The position numbers and the translations under genes were made by a program. Below, in pieces: positions 51,734 to 64,000 of a DNA stretch of 64,000 nucleotides (its first letter is position 1; each line of letters starts with the position of its first letter). The notes beneath the pieces were generated by a model, which saw nothing but the letters and a program-made list of their open reading frames with translations, was not told where the DNA came from and ran no database searches. The stretch is from positions 186,001-250,000 of the forward strand of contig NZ_MWFK01000003.1 in NCBI RefSeq assembly GCF_002078175.1. The letters are read 5' to 3'. The DNA is from Streptomyces sp. M41(2017) (lineage in GTDB: Bacteria; Actinomycetota; Actinomycetes; Streptomycetales; Streptomycetaceae).

Positions 51734-51933
51734 GCCCCACACCCGTCCCACCCGCGTCGTCCGGAACGCACACACGTGTCGTTCGGATGGCTGGACTCAC
51801 CGCGCCAGGGGATGGTTGCGCTCCGGATCGTTGCGATTTCACCACTGCCCGCCGCCTCGGGCTCCTTCCTCACCGACGAGTCCGTGTGCACGACCGACAG
51901 GACGGTGCACCAGAACCGGCCCGTGCAAAGGCG

Positions 51934-51971
51934 TTGACCCTCACGTGGCGTCATGCCGCACAGTCGGTGGG
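51934..51971 (+). promoter_or_regulatory. MerR-type promoter with long spacer and dyad
   Basis: TTGACC (51934-51939), a 19-base spacer and CACAGT (51959-51964) resemble the stretched promoters activated by MerR proteins. An imperfect dyad, CCTCACG-N3-CGTCATG (5 of 7 positions), sits inside the spacer as expected for a MerR dimer. The GTG start follows seven bases after the -10-like hexamer. Confidence 0.55.
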
Positions 51972-53087
51972 GTGGAGGAGCATCTGACGGTGGGGCGGGT
52001 GGCGGAGCTGGCCGGCGTGAGCGTCCGCACGCTGCATCACTATGACGAGATCGGCCTCGTACGGCCGTCGGCGCGGACCGGGGCCGGGTATCGGGCCTAC
52101 GCCGAGGGTGACGTGCAGCGGCTGCGGGAGGTGCTGGCCTACCGGCGACTGGGCTTCGGGCTGCGCGAGATCGCGGATCTGGTCGACGACCCGGCCGTCG
52201 ACGCGGTCGCGCACCTGCGCCGGCTGCGCGGTCTGCTGGCACAGCAGCGCGACCGAGCTGCCGCGATGGTGACGGCGATCGACCGGGAACTGGAGGCGCG
52301 GGCGATGGGGATCAGGACAACACCGGAGGAGCAACTCACCATGTTCGGGGCGGAGTTGTACGACGCCATCGGGTCCGCGTACCCGGTGACGCGGCGAACC
52401 GAACCGCGGATCGCCGCCCGGGTCTGGGACGCTCTCGGGGACGCCCGCACCGTGCTGAACGTCGGCGCCGGGACCGGCTCGTACGAGCCCCCCGACCGCG
52501 ACGTCGTCGCGGTGGAGCCGTCGGCGGTCATGCGGTCGCAGCGTCCCGCCGACGCCGCGCCGTGTGTGGCCGCGGCGGCGGAGAGCCTCCCGTTCGAGGA
52601 CCAGTCGTTCGACGCGGCGATGGCCTTCAGCACCGTGCATCACTGGCGGGACCCCATCGCCGGCCTGCGGGAGATGCGGCGCGTGGCCCGCCGCGTGGTG
52701 GTGTTCACGTACGACGCCGGTGACACCGGCCGCCGGGAGAGGTTCTGGCTCACCCGCGACTACCTGCCCGAGTTCGCCGACCTCCTCGTCGACTGGCCCT
52801 CGCTGGCCGACCTGACCCGTGCCATCGGGGGCCGCGCGGAGCCGGTGCTCGTACCGTGGGACTGCGCCGACGGCTTCTTCGAGGCCCACTGGCGGCGGCC
52901 CGAGGCCTACTTGGAGGAACCCGTGCGCCGCGCGGTGTCGGTATGGACCCGGGTCGGGCGGGAGGCGGAACGACGGGCGGTGAACGGACTCCGCGACGAC
53001 CTCTCCTCGGGCCGGTGGGCCGAGCGCAACCGCGACCTCGTCGCCCTCGACGCGGCAGAACTCGGCCTCCGCCTCCTCGTGGCCTGA
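51972..53087 (+). CDS. MerR-family regulator fused to a SAM-dependent methyltransferase
   Basis: 371 residues. An N-terminal MerR domain (TVGRVAELAGVSVRTLHHYDEIGLVRPSARTGAGYRAY, wing and dimer helix up to about residue 105) runs through the TipA-like junction MGIRTTPEEQLTMFG. There, instead of the TipAS drug-binding domain, a class I methyltransferase follows: TVLNVGAGTGSYEPPDRDVVAVEPS, then ESLPFEDQSFDAAMAFSTVHHW. The methyltransferase core looks intact (glycine loop and acidic motif present). Start GTG 51972 follows a MerR-like promoter; GTG 51990 has GGAGGAG upstream and is the alternative. It may sense SAM or a substrate and regulate the downstream MMPL gene; this is inference. Confidence 0.87.
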   Translation: MEEHLTVGRVAELAGVSVRTLHHYDEIGLVRPSARTGAGYRAYAEGDVQRLREVLAYRRLGFGLREIADLVDDPAVDAVAHLRRLRGLLAQQRDRAAAMVTAIDRELEARAMGIRTTPEEQLTMFGAELYDAIGSAYPVTRRTEPRIAARVWDALGDARTVLNVGAGTGSYEPPDRDVVAVEPSAVMRSQRPADAAPCVAAAAESLPFEDQSFDAAMAFSTVHHWRDPIAGLREMRRVARRVVVFTYDAGDTGRRERFWLTRDYLPEFADLLVDWPSLADLTRAIGGRAEPVLVPWDCADGFFEAHWRRPEAYLEEPVRRAVSVWTRVGREAERRAVNGLRDDLSSGRWAERNRDLVALDAAELGLRLLVA

Positions 53088-53321
53088 TCCGCCACGCAAC
53101 GAAAGCACCGGGCAGGAGCCCTTCGCACGACCGCGCCGTCCTCGACGGACACGAAAGGCACACCGGTCACGGCCCGATGCAGCGAGCGAGGAGCGCGGTC
53201 ACTACGATCAGAGCCCAAGACAACCATTCGACCGGCTCGATGGGAGAACCGGTCAGGGTCGCCGATGCCGGGGTCCGCTCCCCGGGCTGCGGTGATCTTC
53301 CTGCCCAGGAGGACCCCCCGC

Positions 53322-55514
53322 ATGTTTCGACGTATTGGGATCACCGTCGTCCGACATCCCGTCTGGACGATCGTGGCATGGCTCATCGCGGCAGTGGCGA
53401 TCGTCGCCTCGGCTCCGGGCCTGCCTTCGAACAGTGACGAGAGCAGTTTCCTCCCCAAGAGCTACGAGTCCATCAAAGCGGCGGATCTCCAGGCGAAGGC
53501 GTTCCCCGGCGCCTTCACCCCGTCCGCGATCGCGCTGTACCAGCGCACCGACGGCGGCAGACTCACCGCCGCCGACAAGAAGGACGTCGCCCGGATCACC
53601 ACCGAACTGGGCCAGAAGAACATCGACCAGGTGCAGAAGGTCGTCCCCGGCCGGCCGTCCAAGGACGGCAGGTACGACCTCACCCTGGTCCAGATGGACA
53701 GCAAGAACGCCGGTCAGCCCAAACAGGCCGACGCGGCGAAGGTGTTGCGGGACGACGTCAAGCAACTGGCCAAGGGCACGGACCTCGACGTCAAGCTCGG
53801 CGGCTCCGCCGCGCAGGCTCTCGACCAACAGGATTCGTCCAAGCGCGGCCAGGCCCTGATCGGGATCGGTACCTTCCTGATCATCCTGGTGACCATGCTG
53901 ATCATCTTCAGGGCGCCGATTCTCGCGGTTCTCCCCCTGATCCTGATCGGCGTGGTGGCCGCCATCGCCAACGGGCTGATCGCCTACGCCACCAAGCTCT
54001 TCGACCTCCAGGCCAACAGCTCGGTGTCCTCGATCCTCATCGTCGTGCTGTTCGGCGTGGGCACGGACTACTTCCTGTTCCTGATGTTCCGTTACCGCGA
54101 ACGCCTGCGGGCCGGGGACGAGTCGAAGGAGGCGATGATCAACGCGGTCGGCCGGGTCGGTGAGGCCATCGCCTCGGCGGCCGGCGCCGTCATCATCGCC
54201 TTCCTGGCACTGGTGCTGTCCACGCTCGGCTTCCTCAAGCAGATGGGCCCGGCGCTCGCCATCTCCGTCGCCGTCACCCTGGTCGCGGGCCTGACCCTGG
54301 TCCCGGCCGTGGTGTCGCTCATCGGACCGAAGGTCTTCTGGCCCTCGAAGTCCTGGCAACAGGAGCCGGAGAACGCCCGGTTCGCCGCCCTCGGCCGCGG
54401 CGTGCAGCGCCGCCCGGCACTGACCGCCGCGCTCTCCGGGCTCGTCCTGGTCGCCCTGTCCCTGGGCGTGTTCGGGTACAACGCCACGTTCGACCTGGCA
54501 TCGGGCTCCATGCCCAAGACCAAGGAGTCCATGGTCGTCCAGGACGAGATGCAGAAGGCGTACTCGGCGGGCGCCGCGGCACCCACCGACGTCTACCTGT
54601 CCAGCACCGACGGCAAGCCGCTGGACAAGGCCGCCTTCCCCGCGTACGAGAAGAGTCTCGGCGCCGTGGACGGCGTCGCGAGCGCGAGCATGACCCAGGT
54701 GAACAAGGCGGGCACGACCGCCGACTTCACGGTCACCCTCAAGTACGAGGCGTCGACGGACCAGGCGATCGACACGGTGGGCAGGGTGCGGGACGTCGCC
54801 CATGCCGACGCACCCGAGGGCACCGAAGCCCTCGTCGGTGGCATGTCCTCCATCTACAAGGACATCGACACGGCGGTCAACCACGACTACCGGACAGTCT
54901 TCCCCGTCGCCGCGATCCTCATCATGATCATCCTGGGACTCCTGCTCCGCAGCGTGGTCGCCCCCTTGTACCTGATGGCCTCGGTGGGTCTCGGGTTCGG
55001 CGCGACCCTCGGTGCGACCGTGTGGATCTTCCAGGAAGGTCAGGGGCACTCGGGCCTGATGTTCATGCTGCCCGTGATCATGTACCTGTTCGTGGTCGCC
55101 ATCGGCACCGACTACAACATCCTCATGATCGCCCGGCTCCGCGAGGAGGCCCGCGAAGGCAGGGATCCACGGGAGGCGGCCGGCATGGCGCTGAGGCACG
55201 CCGGGCCGACCGTGGCCGCGGCGGGCTTCATCCTCGCGGCGACCTTCGCCACGATGATGCTGGCGGGCAACGCGCTGCTCACGGAGATGGGATTCGCGGT
55301 CTCGTTCGGTATCGCGATCGCCGCCTTCGTGATGGCGATGTTCTTCACGCCGAGCCTCACCGCCCTGATCGGTCACGCGGCATGGTGGCCCGGGCACGCG
55401 GACCGGGCCCAGGAGGAGGCGACCGGAACCGGAACGGAGCCCATCGGCCCCGGACCCTTCGCCGACGAGGACCGGGACGTCCTCGCCGACGATCCCTCGG
55501 GACGGCGCGGGTAG
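53322..55514 (+). CDS. MMPL-family RND transporter
   Basis: 730 residues with two membrane bundles of about six helices and two large extracytoplasmic loops, the RND/MMPL layout. Signature parts: SSILIVVLFGVGTDYFLFLMFRYRERL, with the GTDY acid in TM4, and the second copy VVAIGTDYNILMIARLREE. MMPL proteins export lipids or siderophores in actinobacteria. Start ATG 53322 has AGGAGG (53308-53313). It lies 234 bases after the MerR-methyltransferase gene in the same direction, so that regulator may control it. Confidence 0.92.
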   Translation: MFRRIGITVVRHPVWTIVAWLIAAVAIVASAPGLPSNSDESSFLPKSYESIKAADLQAKAFPGAFTPSAIALYQRTDGGRLTAADKKDVARITTELGQKNIDQVQKVVPGRPSKDGRYDLTLVQMDSKNAGQPKQADAAKVLRDDVKQLAKGTDLDVKLGGSAAQALDQQDSSKRGQALIGIGTFLIILVTMLIIFRAPILAVLPLILIGVVAAIANGLIAYATKLFDLQANSSVSSILIVVLFGVGTDYFLFLMFRYRERLRAGDESKEAMINAVGRVGEAIASAAGAVIIAFLALVLSTLGFLKQMGPALAISVAVTLVAGLTLVPAVVSLIGPKVFWPSKSWQQEPENARFAALGRGVQRRPALTAALSGLVLVALSLGVFGYNATFDLASGSMPKTKESMVVQDEMQKAYSAGAAAPTDVYLSSTDGKPLDKAAFPAYEKSLGAVDGVASASMTQVNKAGTTADFTVTLKYEASTDQAIDTVGRVRDVAHADAPEGTEALVGGMSSIYKDIDTAVNHDYRTVFPVAAILIMIILGLLLRSVVAPLYLMASVGLGFGATLGATVWIFQEGQGHSGLMFMLPVIMYLFVVAIGTDYNILMIARLREEAREGRDPREAAGMALRHAGPTVAAAGFILAATFATMMLAGNALLTEMGFAVSFGIAIAAFVMAMFFTPSLTALIGHAAWWPGHADRAQEEATGTGTEPIGPGPFADEDRDVLADDPSGRRG

Positions 55515-55529
55515 CACCCGTGGAACCGG

Positions 55530-55566
55530 CTGCTGCCGGGCCGGCGACCTCCGGCCCGGCAACAGC
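55530..55566. terminator. Hairpin terminator after the MMPL gene
   Basis: An 11-bp perfect stem TGCCGGGCCGG (55534-55544) with CCGGCCCGGCA (55551-55561) and a 6-base loop, extended on both sides by four more pairs after a single C-A mismatch. It lies between the converging MMPL and carboxyethylornithine-synthase-like genes. Confidence 0.82.
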
Positions 55567-55583
55567 CCACCGTCCCTCTCGGC

Positions 55584-56741
55584 TCAGTGGACCGCGGGGA
55601 CCTCGCGCGCGTGGGGGTACTCGGCGGGCCGGTGCTGGAAGGAGAGGATCTTCGGGTTCTGGACGACCCCGTCGCGGATCTCGATGGCCTTTCTCAGCGT
55701 GACGTCCGCGTCCCATCCGGCGGGACCGCTCATGACCTTGCGCAGATAGGGAAGCAGCGCCTCGCTGATCTCCCAGGTGGCAGAGTTCCACAGGTGCGAC
55801 GGACTGTGGTCCACCGCGTAGTAGTGGCAGCCCGGCCCCACCGTGTGCATGGGTTCGCCGAAGGTGGTGGGGCGGGCCCAGGCGAAGCCCATCCCCTCGT
55901 CGCAGGCCACGTCGATGAAGAAGGTCTCCGGGCGGAACACCGCGAGTTCCTCGTCGGTGACGAACATGAGGGGCGCGTCGGTGTCCTGCAGGACGCAGTT
56001 GACGATGACGTCGAACCCGGCCAGGTACTCCGCCAGCGGCACGGACCCGTTCGCGGTGACGGCCTCCAGCCGTGACGGATCGTCCTCCCGCTCCGCGAAG
56101 TGGCCCATCACGACCGAGGGCATCGGCGAAGCGACCGCCGCGGCGGCACGCTGCGTGAGCACCGTGACGTCGGAGATGCCCATGGCGCCCAGGCCCGTGA
56201 CCGCGCCGCGTGCCGTGGCGCCGAAGCTGATGACCACCGCGCGCAGCCGACGCCCGTAGCTGCCGGTCAGGCCGCCGAGCTGGAGAGCGTGCAGCACCGA
56301 GCAGTAGCCGGCGAGTTCATTGTTCTTGTGGAACACGTGGACGCTGAAGGCGCCCTTGGACGTCCAGTGGTTCATGGCTTCCCAGGCGATGAAGGTCAGC
56401 CGTCGGTCGATCCCGATCTGCGTCATCTTCTCGTCCTGGACGCAGTGCGGCCATCCCCACAGCACCTGGCCCTCGCGCAGTTCGGCGACATCCTCGTGCA
56501 TGGGCTTGGGCAGCAGCAGGACGTCACACTCGGCGAGCAGTTGCTCACGGGTGCGCAGACCCGCCACGAGTGGTCGCAGGGCGTCGTCGGCGACGCCGAA
56601 CCGTTGGCCGTAGCCCTGTTCGAGGTAGATCCTCTCTCGTATGTCCGGAGCGATCCGGTCGAGGTGGCGGGGGTGCAGCGGCAGACGGAACTCGTTCTCC
56701 TTGCGGGAGGAGGCGAGTACTCCGAGACTCATCAGACTCAT
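55584..56741 (-). CDS. N5-(carboxyethyl)ornithine synthase/alanine dehydrogenase-like enzyme
   Basis: 385 residues. The N-terminal AlaDH/PNT-like domain shows LGVLASSRKENEFRLPLHPRHL and GYGQRFGVADDALR, with the arginine and lysine used for the carboxylate. The Rossmann part has AVVISFGATARGAVTGLGAMG. This matches carboxyethylornithine synthases, which reductively couple pyruvate and an amino acid amine using NAD(P)H. Since the sequence differs from true AlaDH, opine-type chemistry is more likely than alanine oxidation, but the amine substrate is unknown. ATG 56741 is the first of two; ATG 56732 is possible. Confidence 0.84.
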   Translation of the reverse strand: MSLMSLGVLASSRKENEFRLPLHPRHLDRIAPDIRERIYLEQGYGQRFGVADDALRPLVAGLRTREQLLAECDVLLLPKPMHEDVAELREGQVLWGWPHCVQDEKMTQIGIDRRLTFIAWEAMNHWTSKGAFSVHVFHKNNELAGYCSVLHALQLGGLTGSYGRRLRAVVISFGATARGAVTGLGAMGISDVTVLTQRAAAAVASPMPSVVMGHFAEREDDPSRLEAVTANGSVPLAEYLAGFDVIVNCVLQDTDAPLMFVTDEELAVFRPETFFIDVACDEGMGFAWARPTTFGEPMHTVGPGCHYYAVDHSPSHLWNSATWEISEALLPYLRKVMSGPAGWDADVTLRKAIEIRDGVVQNPKILSFQHRPAEYPHAREVPAVH

Positions 56742-56946
56742 GTGGGGCGGCTCTTCTCCGACCGGACGCGAGTGCTCCGGCCATTGCCGTTCCCCGAGGG
56801 CGACGCCGAAACGGATGACGGCGTGCGAGGTGCGCTCGGTACCGCCACCGTACTCCCGTCCAGGCGCCGCCCCACGCCTGTGGCCGTCGTCCGCCGAGGT
56901 CCGGGCGCCCCTCACCGGACGGCGCGCCCGGCCGCGCCCCGTGCGG

Positions 56947-57233
56947 CTACCTGGTGTGGACGGTGGTCAGGTCGGTGAGGCCCGAGATGGTCAGGACGGG
57001 TTCGAGGAGCGGGTTGGTGACCAGTTCGAGGCGTTCGGCGTGGGGGAAGAGCACGCTGAGTCCGGCGCTGTCGAGGTATTCGACACCCGTGAGGTCGAGC
57101 ACGAGAGGTCCGGTCATGTCCGTGAGGGCGTCGGCCAGTTCCTCTGTGTTGCTCATGTCGATCTCGCCGACGGCGGTCAGCAGCGCGGTGCCGTCGGCCC
57201 GTCGCCCGCGGGTGAGGGTCAGGGAAGTGGTCA

Positions 57234-57234
<1 letters not shown>
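56947..57234 (-). CDS. STAS-domain anti-sigma factor antagonist
   Basis: 95 residues: LLTAVGEIDMSNTEELADAL, then LVLDLTGVEYLDSAGLSVLF, the phosphorylatable serine being in DSAG. In partner-switching systems this serine is phosphorylated by an RsbW-like kinase and dephosphorylated by a SpoIIE-type phosphatase. Its start ATG shares one base with the stop of the hybrid sensor gene (TGATG), which holds both those activities in one protein. A direct partnership is thus strongly suggested. Confidence 0.9.
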
Positions 57235-61403
<4,169 letters not shown>

Positions 61404-61800
61404 TGCCCACCCCTTCGTTCACGACAGGCCGATGCCCGGGGGCGGCCTGCCGGTGTCCATTGTGCGGTCGCCTCCGCGCGCAGTGGACACCATAACGAGG
61501 AGAATCCACCCGACCGACGGCCACCCGGGGAAAGCTCGTTGACGGGCTCATTAGGATGGGACAGCCGCGCCTGGCGCCAACAGTCGCGGCCAACGGGGAG
61601 GGGAGGGACGCGCCATGACGGCTCCCCGCACACCCATCACGGCCTCGTACCTGTCGGACCGTGCCACGCGAGGAGACGGCGGTCTGCCGGCCACGGTGCA
61701 CAGACTCTTCACCGATCCGGGAACAGGAACAGGACGACATCGCACCGCTCGCCCTGTCCGTCCTGACCGGCCACACACCCCCACCCGCCCAGGAGAACCG

Positions 61801-62157
61801 GTGAACGACCGCACTCTGACCGTCACTCGACACACCCACGCCGACGGCGCCACGGTGCTGACCGTAGCCGGTGAACTCGACCACCACACCGCGCCGGAAC
61901 TCGCCCGGGTCATCACGGAGACACCCTTCAGCCCGGACGTCCCCCTGCTGATGGAGATCTCCGAGCTGACCTACTGCGACTCCACCGGGCTCACGGTGTT
62001 CGTCAGTGCCTACGACCGCGCGCTCAAGGCGGCGTCGCGTCTTCTCCTGGTGGGGATGAACGCCGACCTGATGCACCTGTTTCGCATCGTGGGCCTCGAT
62101 CAGCTCTTCACGTTCCAGCCCACCGTGGAGGACGCGATCGACGCCCTTCACGCCTGA
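61801..62157 (+). CDS. STAS-domain anti-sigma factor antagonist
   Basis: 118 residues: VLTVAGELDHHTAPELARVI, then MEISELTYCDSTGLTVFVSAYDRA, with the phosphorylatable Ser in CDSTGL. The start GTG 61801 has AGGAG eight bases upstream. An in-frame ATG 61615 also has a strong GGGAGGG, so a 180-residue form with a disordered, Arg/Pro-rich extension is possible. It is divergent from the hybrid sensor by about 210-400 bases and could be its second target. Confidence 0.85.
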   Translation: MNDRTLTVTRHTHADGATVLTVAGELDHHTAPELARVITETPFSPDVPLLMEISELTYCDSTGLTVFVSAYDRALKAASRLLLVGMNADLMHLFRIVGLDQLFTFQPTVEDAIDALHA

Positions 62158-62200
62158 AGGGCGCTGTCGGCGGGCCTGAAGCGCGGCTGCCCGCACGCGG

Positions 62201-62890
62201 TCAGCGGTCCGCGGTCGCGCTCAGGCCGTCCAGCAGCAGATCGAGGCCCGTAGTGAACTGGTCGCGGTCGTCATGGCCGCGCAGGTCCGTGGTCGTGCCC
62301 GTCAGGAAGGGGTACTCGGCGGGGTCGAGCGCCGCCCAGTGTTCGGCGGTCCGGGTCAGGAACGCGGCGCGGCCGGTGGCCGTGCCGACGGTGACGCCCG
62401 GGGAGATGATCTCGGCGCTGACGCCGGTGATGTAGTACGAGATCGCGGTGGCGACCGCGAACTGCCGCTCGGCGGGCAGTCCCGTCCGTGCCACGAGCGC
62501 GCCGATGCGGTCGAGCAGTCGCAGGGCGTTCTCCAGCGTAGCCGGCGCGGTGACGTGGGACGCCGCCCACGGGTGCCGGTCAAGGGCGTCGAAGACGGCG
62601 ACGGCGAGCGTACGCAGCCCGTCGATCGCGTCCCCCTCCGTGTGGGGGACCGCGCCGAAGGCGTGGCCGAGGACCTGATCCGCGGCGAGGGCGACGAGTT
62701 CGTCCTTGTTCGCCACATGCCAGTACAGGGCGCCGGTTCCGGTGTCGAGCTGCTTGGCCAGCAGCCGGAAGGTCAGTCCCCGCTCCCCGTGCTGGTCGAG
62801 CAGTGCGACGGCCGCGCCGACGATGATCTCTTGCGACAGGGCGTCGGGGCGCCCCTTCCCGTCGGGTGCTCTTCCTCGTGTGCGCGGCAT
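62201..62890 (-). CDS. TetR-family regulator with TetR_C-type ligand domain
   Basis: 229 residues. HTH: IIVGAAVALLDQHGERGLTFRLLAKQLDTGTGALYWHVANKDELVALA, with the 'TGALYWHV' recognition segment typical of the TetR_C (tetracycline-repressor-like) branch. The C-terminal domain has FAVATAISYYITGVSAEIISPG and AEHWAALDPAEYPFLTG, also common there. Start ATG 62890. It is divergent from a TetX-like flavin monooxygenase, with a 39-bp perfect palindrome between. The arrangement parallels TetR/tet genes, but the inducer is unknown. Confidence 0.9.
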   Translation of the reverse strand: MPRTRGRAPDGKGRPDALSQEIIVGAAVALLDQHGERGLTFRLLAKQLDTGTGALYWHVANKDELVALAADQVLGHAFGAVPHTEGDAIDGLRTLAVAVFDALDRHPWAASHVTAPATLENALRLLDRIGALVARTGLPAERQFAVATAISYYITGVSAEIISPGVTVGTATGRAAFLTRTAEHWAALDPAEYPFLTGTTTDLRGHDDRDQFTTGLDLLLDGLSATADR

Positions 62891-62910
62891 GAACACATTT
62901 TGACACACCC

Positions 62911-62949
62911 TGGATCGGTGTTCCATATTGGTTATGGAACACCGATCCA
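62911..62949. promoter_or_regulatory. 39-bp perfect palindromic operator between TetR and TetX-like genes
   Basis: Two perfect 17-base arms (62911-62927 and 62933-62949), cores GGATCGGTGTTCC and GGAACACCGATCC, flank the 5-base spacer TTGGT. A forward -10-like CATAAT (62948-62953) overlaps its right edge, so binding would block the monooxygenase promoter, and the reverse TetR promoter lies across its left edge. The length suggests two side-by-side dimers. Confidence 0.82.
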
Positions 62950-63001
62950 TAATGTGCCCGGCGAGCGCCCAGTGCCGTCGTGGCACGGGAACGAGGAAGC
63001 C

Positions 63002-64000
63002 ATGACCACCACCCACCACCCCATCGCCATCGTGGGCGCCGGCCTCGGGGGCCTGACCCTCGCCCGGGTCCTGCACGTCCACGGCATCCCCGCGACCGTC
63101 TTCGAGGCGGACCCCTCGGCCGCGTCCCGCACCCAGGGCGGCCAGCTCGACATCCACGAGGACGACGGGCAGCGCGCGCTGGCCGACGCCGGCCTCACCG
63201 ACGCGTTCCGCGCGATCATCCACGAGGGCGCCGAGGCGCTGCGCGTGCTCGACCAGGACGGAAAGCTGCTCCACGACGAGCCCGACGACGGCATGGCGCG
63301 GCGCCCCGAGGTGCTGCGCGGAGACCTGCGCGGGATCCTCCTCGACTCACTGCCGGACCGGACCGACCAGTGGGGACGCAAGGTCGGCGCCGTCCGCTCC
63401 CTCGGCGACGGCCGGCACGAGCTGACCTTCACCGACGGCACGACCGTGACCAGCGGCCTGCTCGTCGGTGCCGACGGCGCCTGGTCGAAGGTCCGCCCCC
63501 TGCTGTCCGACGCCACACCCCGGTACATCGGCACGACGTTCATCGACACCTATCTCCACGACGTCGACCGGAAGCACCGTGCGGCGGCCGAGGCGGTCGG
63601 TGTCGGCGCCATGTACGCGCTGACCCCGGGCAAGGGGATCGTCGCGCACCGCGAGGCGGGAGACATCCTGCACACGTACGTGCAGCTGACCCGCCCCGCC
63701 GACTGGATCGCCGGCGTCGACTTCACCGACGCGTCCGCCGCGACCGCCCGGGTGGCGGCCGAGTTCGACGGCTGGGCACCGGAACTCAGGGCACTGATCA
63801 CCGACGGTGAGACCACGCCGGTCGCGCGCATGATCCACACCCTCCCGGACGGGCACCGGTGGGACCGTGTGCCCGGGGTGACGCTTCTCGGCGACGCGGC
63901 ACACCTGATGCCGCCGTCGGGCGACGGCGCGAACCTGGCGATGTTCGACGGCGCCGAACTCGCCAAGGCGATCGCCGCGCACGGCGACGACCTCGAAGCG
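63002..64000 (+). CDS. TetX-like FAD-dependent monooxygenase (3' end outside the window)
   Basis: 333 codons to the window edge with no stop. FAD-binding GxGxxG in AIVGAGLGGLTLARVLHVHGI, then FEADPSAASRTQGGQLDIHEDDGQRAL, which aligns by eye with the opening of Tet(X) (GGTLDLHKGSGQ). Further on are RRPEVLRGDLRGILLDSL, LVGADGAWSKVR and GDAAHLMPPSGDGANLAM, the second FAD motif. Tet(X) enzymes hydroxylate and inactivate tetracyclines; related ones act on other polyphenols. The start ATG has GAGGAAG upstream. The divergent TetR gene and its palindrome are its likely control. Confidence 0.88.
   Translation, partial: MTTTHHPIAIVGAGLGGLTLARVLHVHGIPATVFEADPSAASRTQGGQLDIHEDDGQRALADAGLTDAFRAIIHEGAEALRVLDQDGKLLHDEPDDGMARRPEVLRGDLRGILLDSLPDRTDQWGRKVGAVRSLGDGRHELTFTDGTTVTSGLLVGADGAWSKVRPLLSDATPRYIGTTFIDTYLHDVDRKHRAAAEAVGVGAMYALTPGKGIVAHREAGDILHTYVQLTRPADWIAGVDFTDASAATARVAAEFDGWAPELRALITDGETTPVARMIHTLPDGHRWDRVPGVTLLGDAAHLMPPSGDGANLAMFDGAELAKAIAAHGDDLEA

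Overview
The window is high-GC actinobacterial DNA, almost certainly from a Streptomyces chromosome. Evidence: strong G/C bias at third codon positions, many GTG starts, ATGA/GTGA stop-start overlaps, and Streptomyces-type families (DUF6153, DUF6479, DUF805, Eis-like GNAT, ECF41 sigma factor, SpoIIE/STAS partner switching, GH76 mannanase, TetR/MarR-controlled exporters). I see no rRNA, tRNA, CRISPR array, insertion sequence or phage module. It reads as an accessory, regulator-rich arm-like region with several decayed genes.

Layout. 1-620: an SRPBCC/ArsR pair with a clear promoter-operator. 1030-9237: a five-gene co-directional cluster closed by a strong terminator at 9242-9279. Its first gene is a Pls-type membrane protein (carrier domain, six membrane helices, three tandem acyltransferase-like domains) with no adenylation domain. 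The next gene supplies adenylation-thiolation in a separate protein. Then come a SyrP-like Fe/2-oxoglutarate oxygenase and an SbnB/SbnA pair that should make L-2,3-diaminopropionate (Dap). 9284-19500: a copper-type lipoprotein, an EamA/MarR divergon, a degenerate inositol-phosphatase-like protein, a cold-shock protein, a decayed XRE regulator, an Eis-like acetyltransferase, an ECF41 sigma factor and small proteins. 19849-30233: a methyltransferase/membrane pair, a GAP-family protein, a decayed DinB gene, a secreted GH76 enzyme with a LacI-type operator, and two regulator-controlled MFS exporters. 31206-40534: a two-component system next to an L,D-transpeptidase, a thioesterase, an SDR/TetR divergon and a class A beta-lactamase. 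40562-44880: a FemX-like acyltransferase, an MFS exporter and an ATP-grasp ligase. 45011-55514: small metabolic genes, a TetR, an amidase, a secreted protein with a sortase-like tail, and a MerR-methyltransferase fusion next to an MMPL transporter. 55584-62157: a carboxyethylornithine-synthase-like enzyme and a 1389-residue hybrid sensor/phosphatase/kinase between two STAS proteins. 62201-64000: a TetR regulator divergent from a TetX-like monooxygenase that runs off the end, separated by a 39-bp perfect palindrome.

How the genes work together. The strongest candidate for a new system is the 1030-9237 cluster. SbnA plus SbnB give Dap and release 2-oxoglutarate, the A-T protein loads an amino acid, the A-less Pls-like membrane protein could polymerise or transfer it, and the oxygenase (which consumes 2-oxoglutarate) could tailor it. 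That is the poly-amino-acid synthetase logic of epsilon-poly-lysine and poly-Dap, but split over two proteins and with an added oxygenase; the product is inferred, not shown. Elsewhere the recurring theme is a regulator divergent from its target with a palindrome on the shared promoter. Several of these genes look leaderless, with a -10-like hexamer about seven bases before the start codon.
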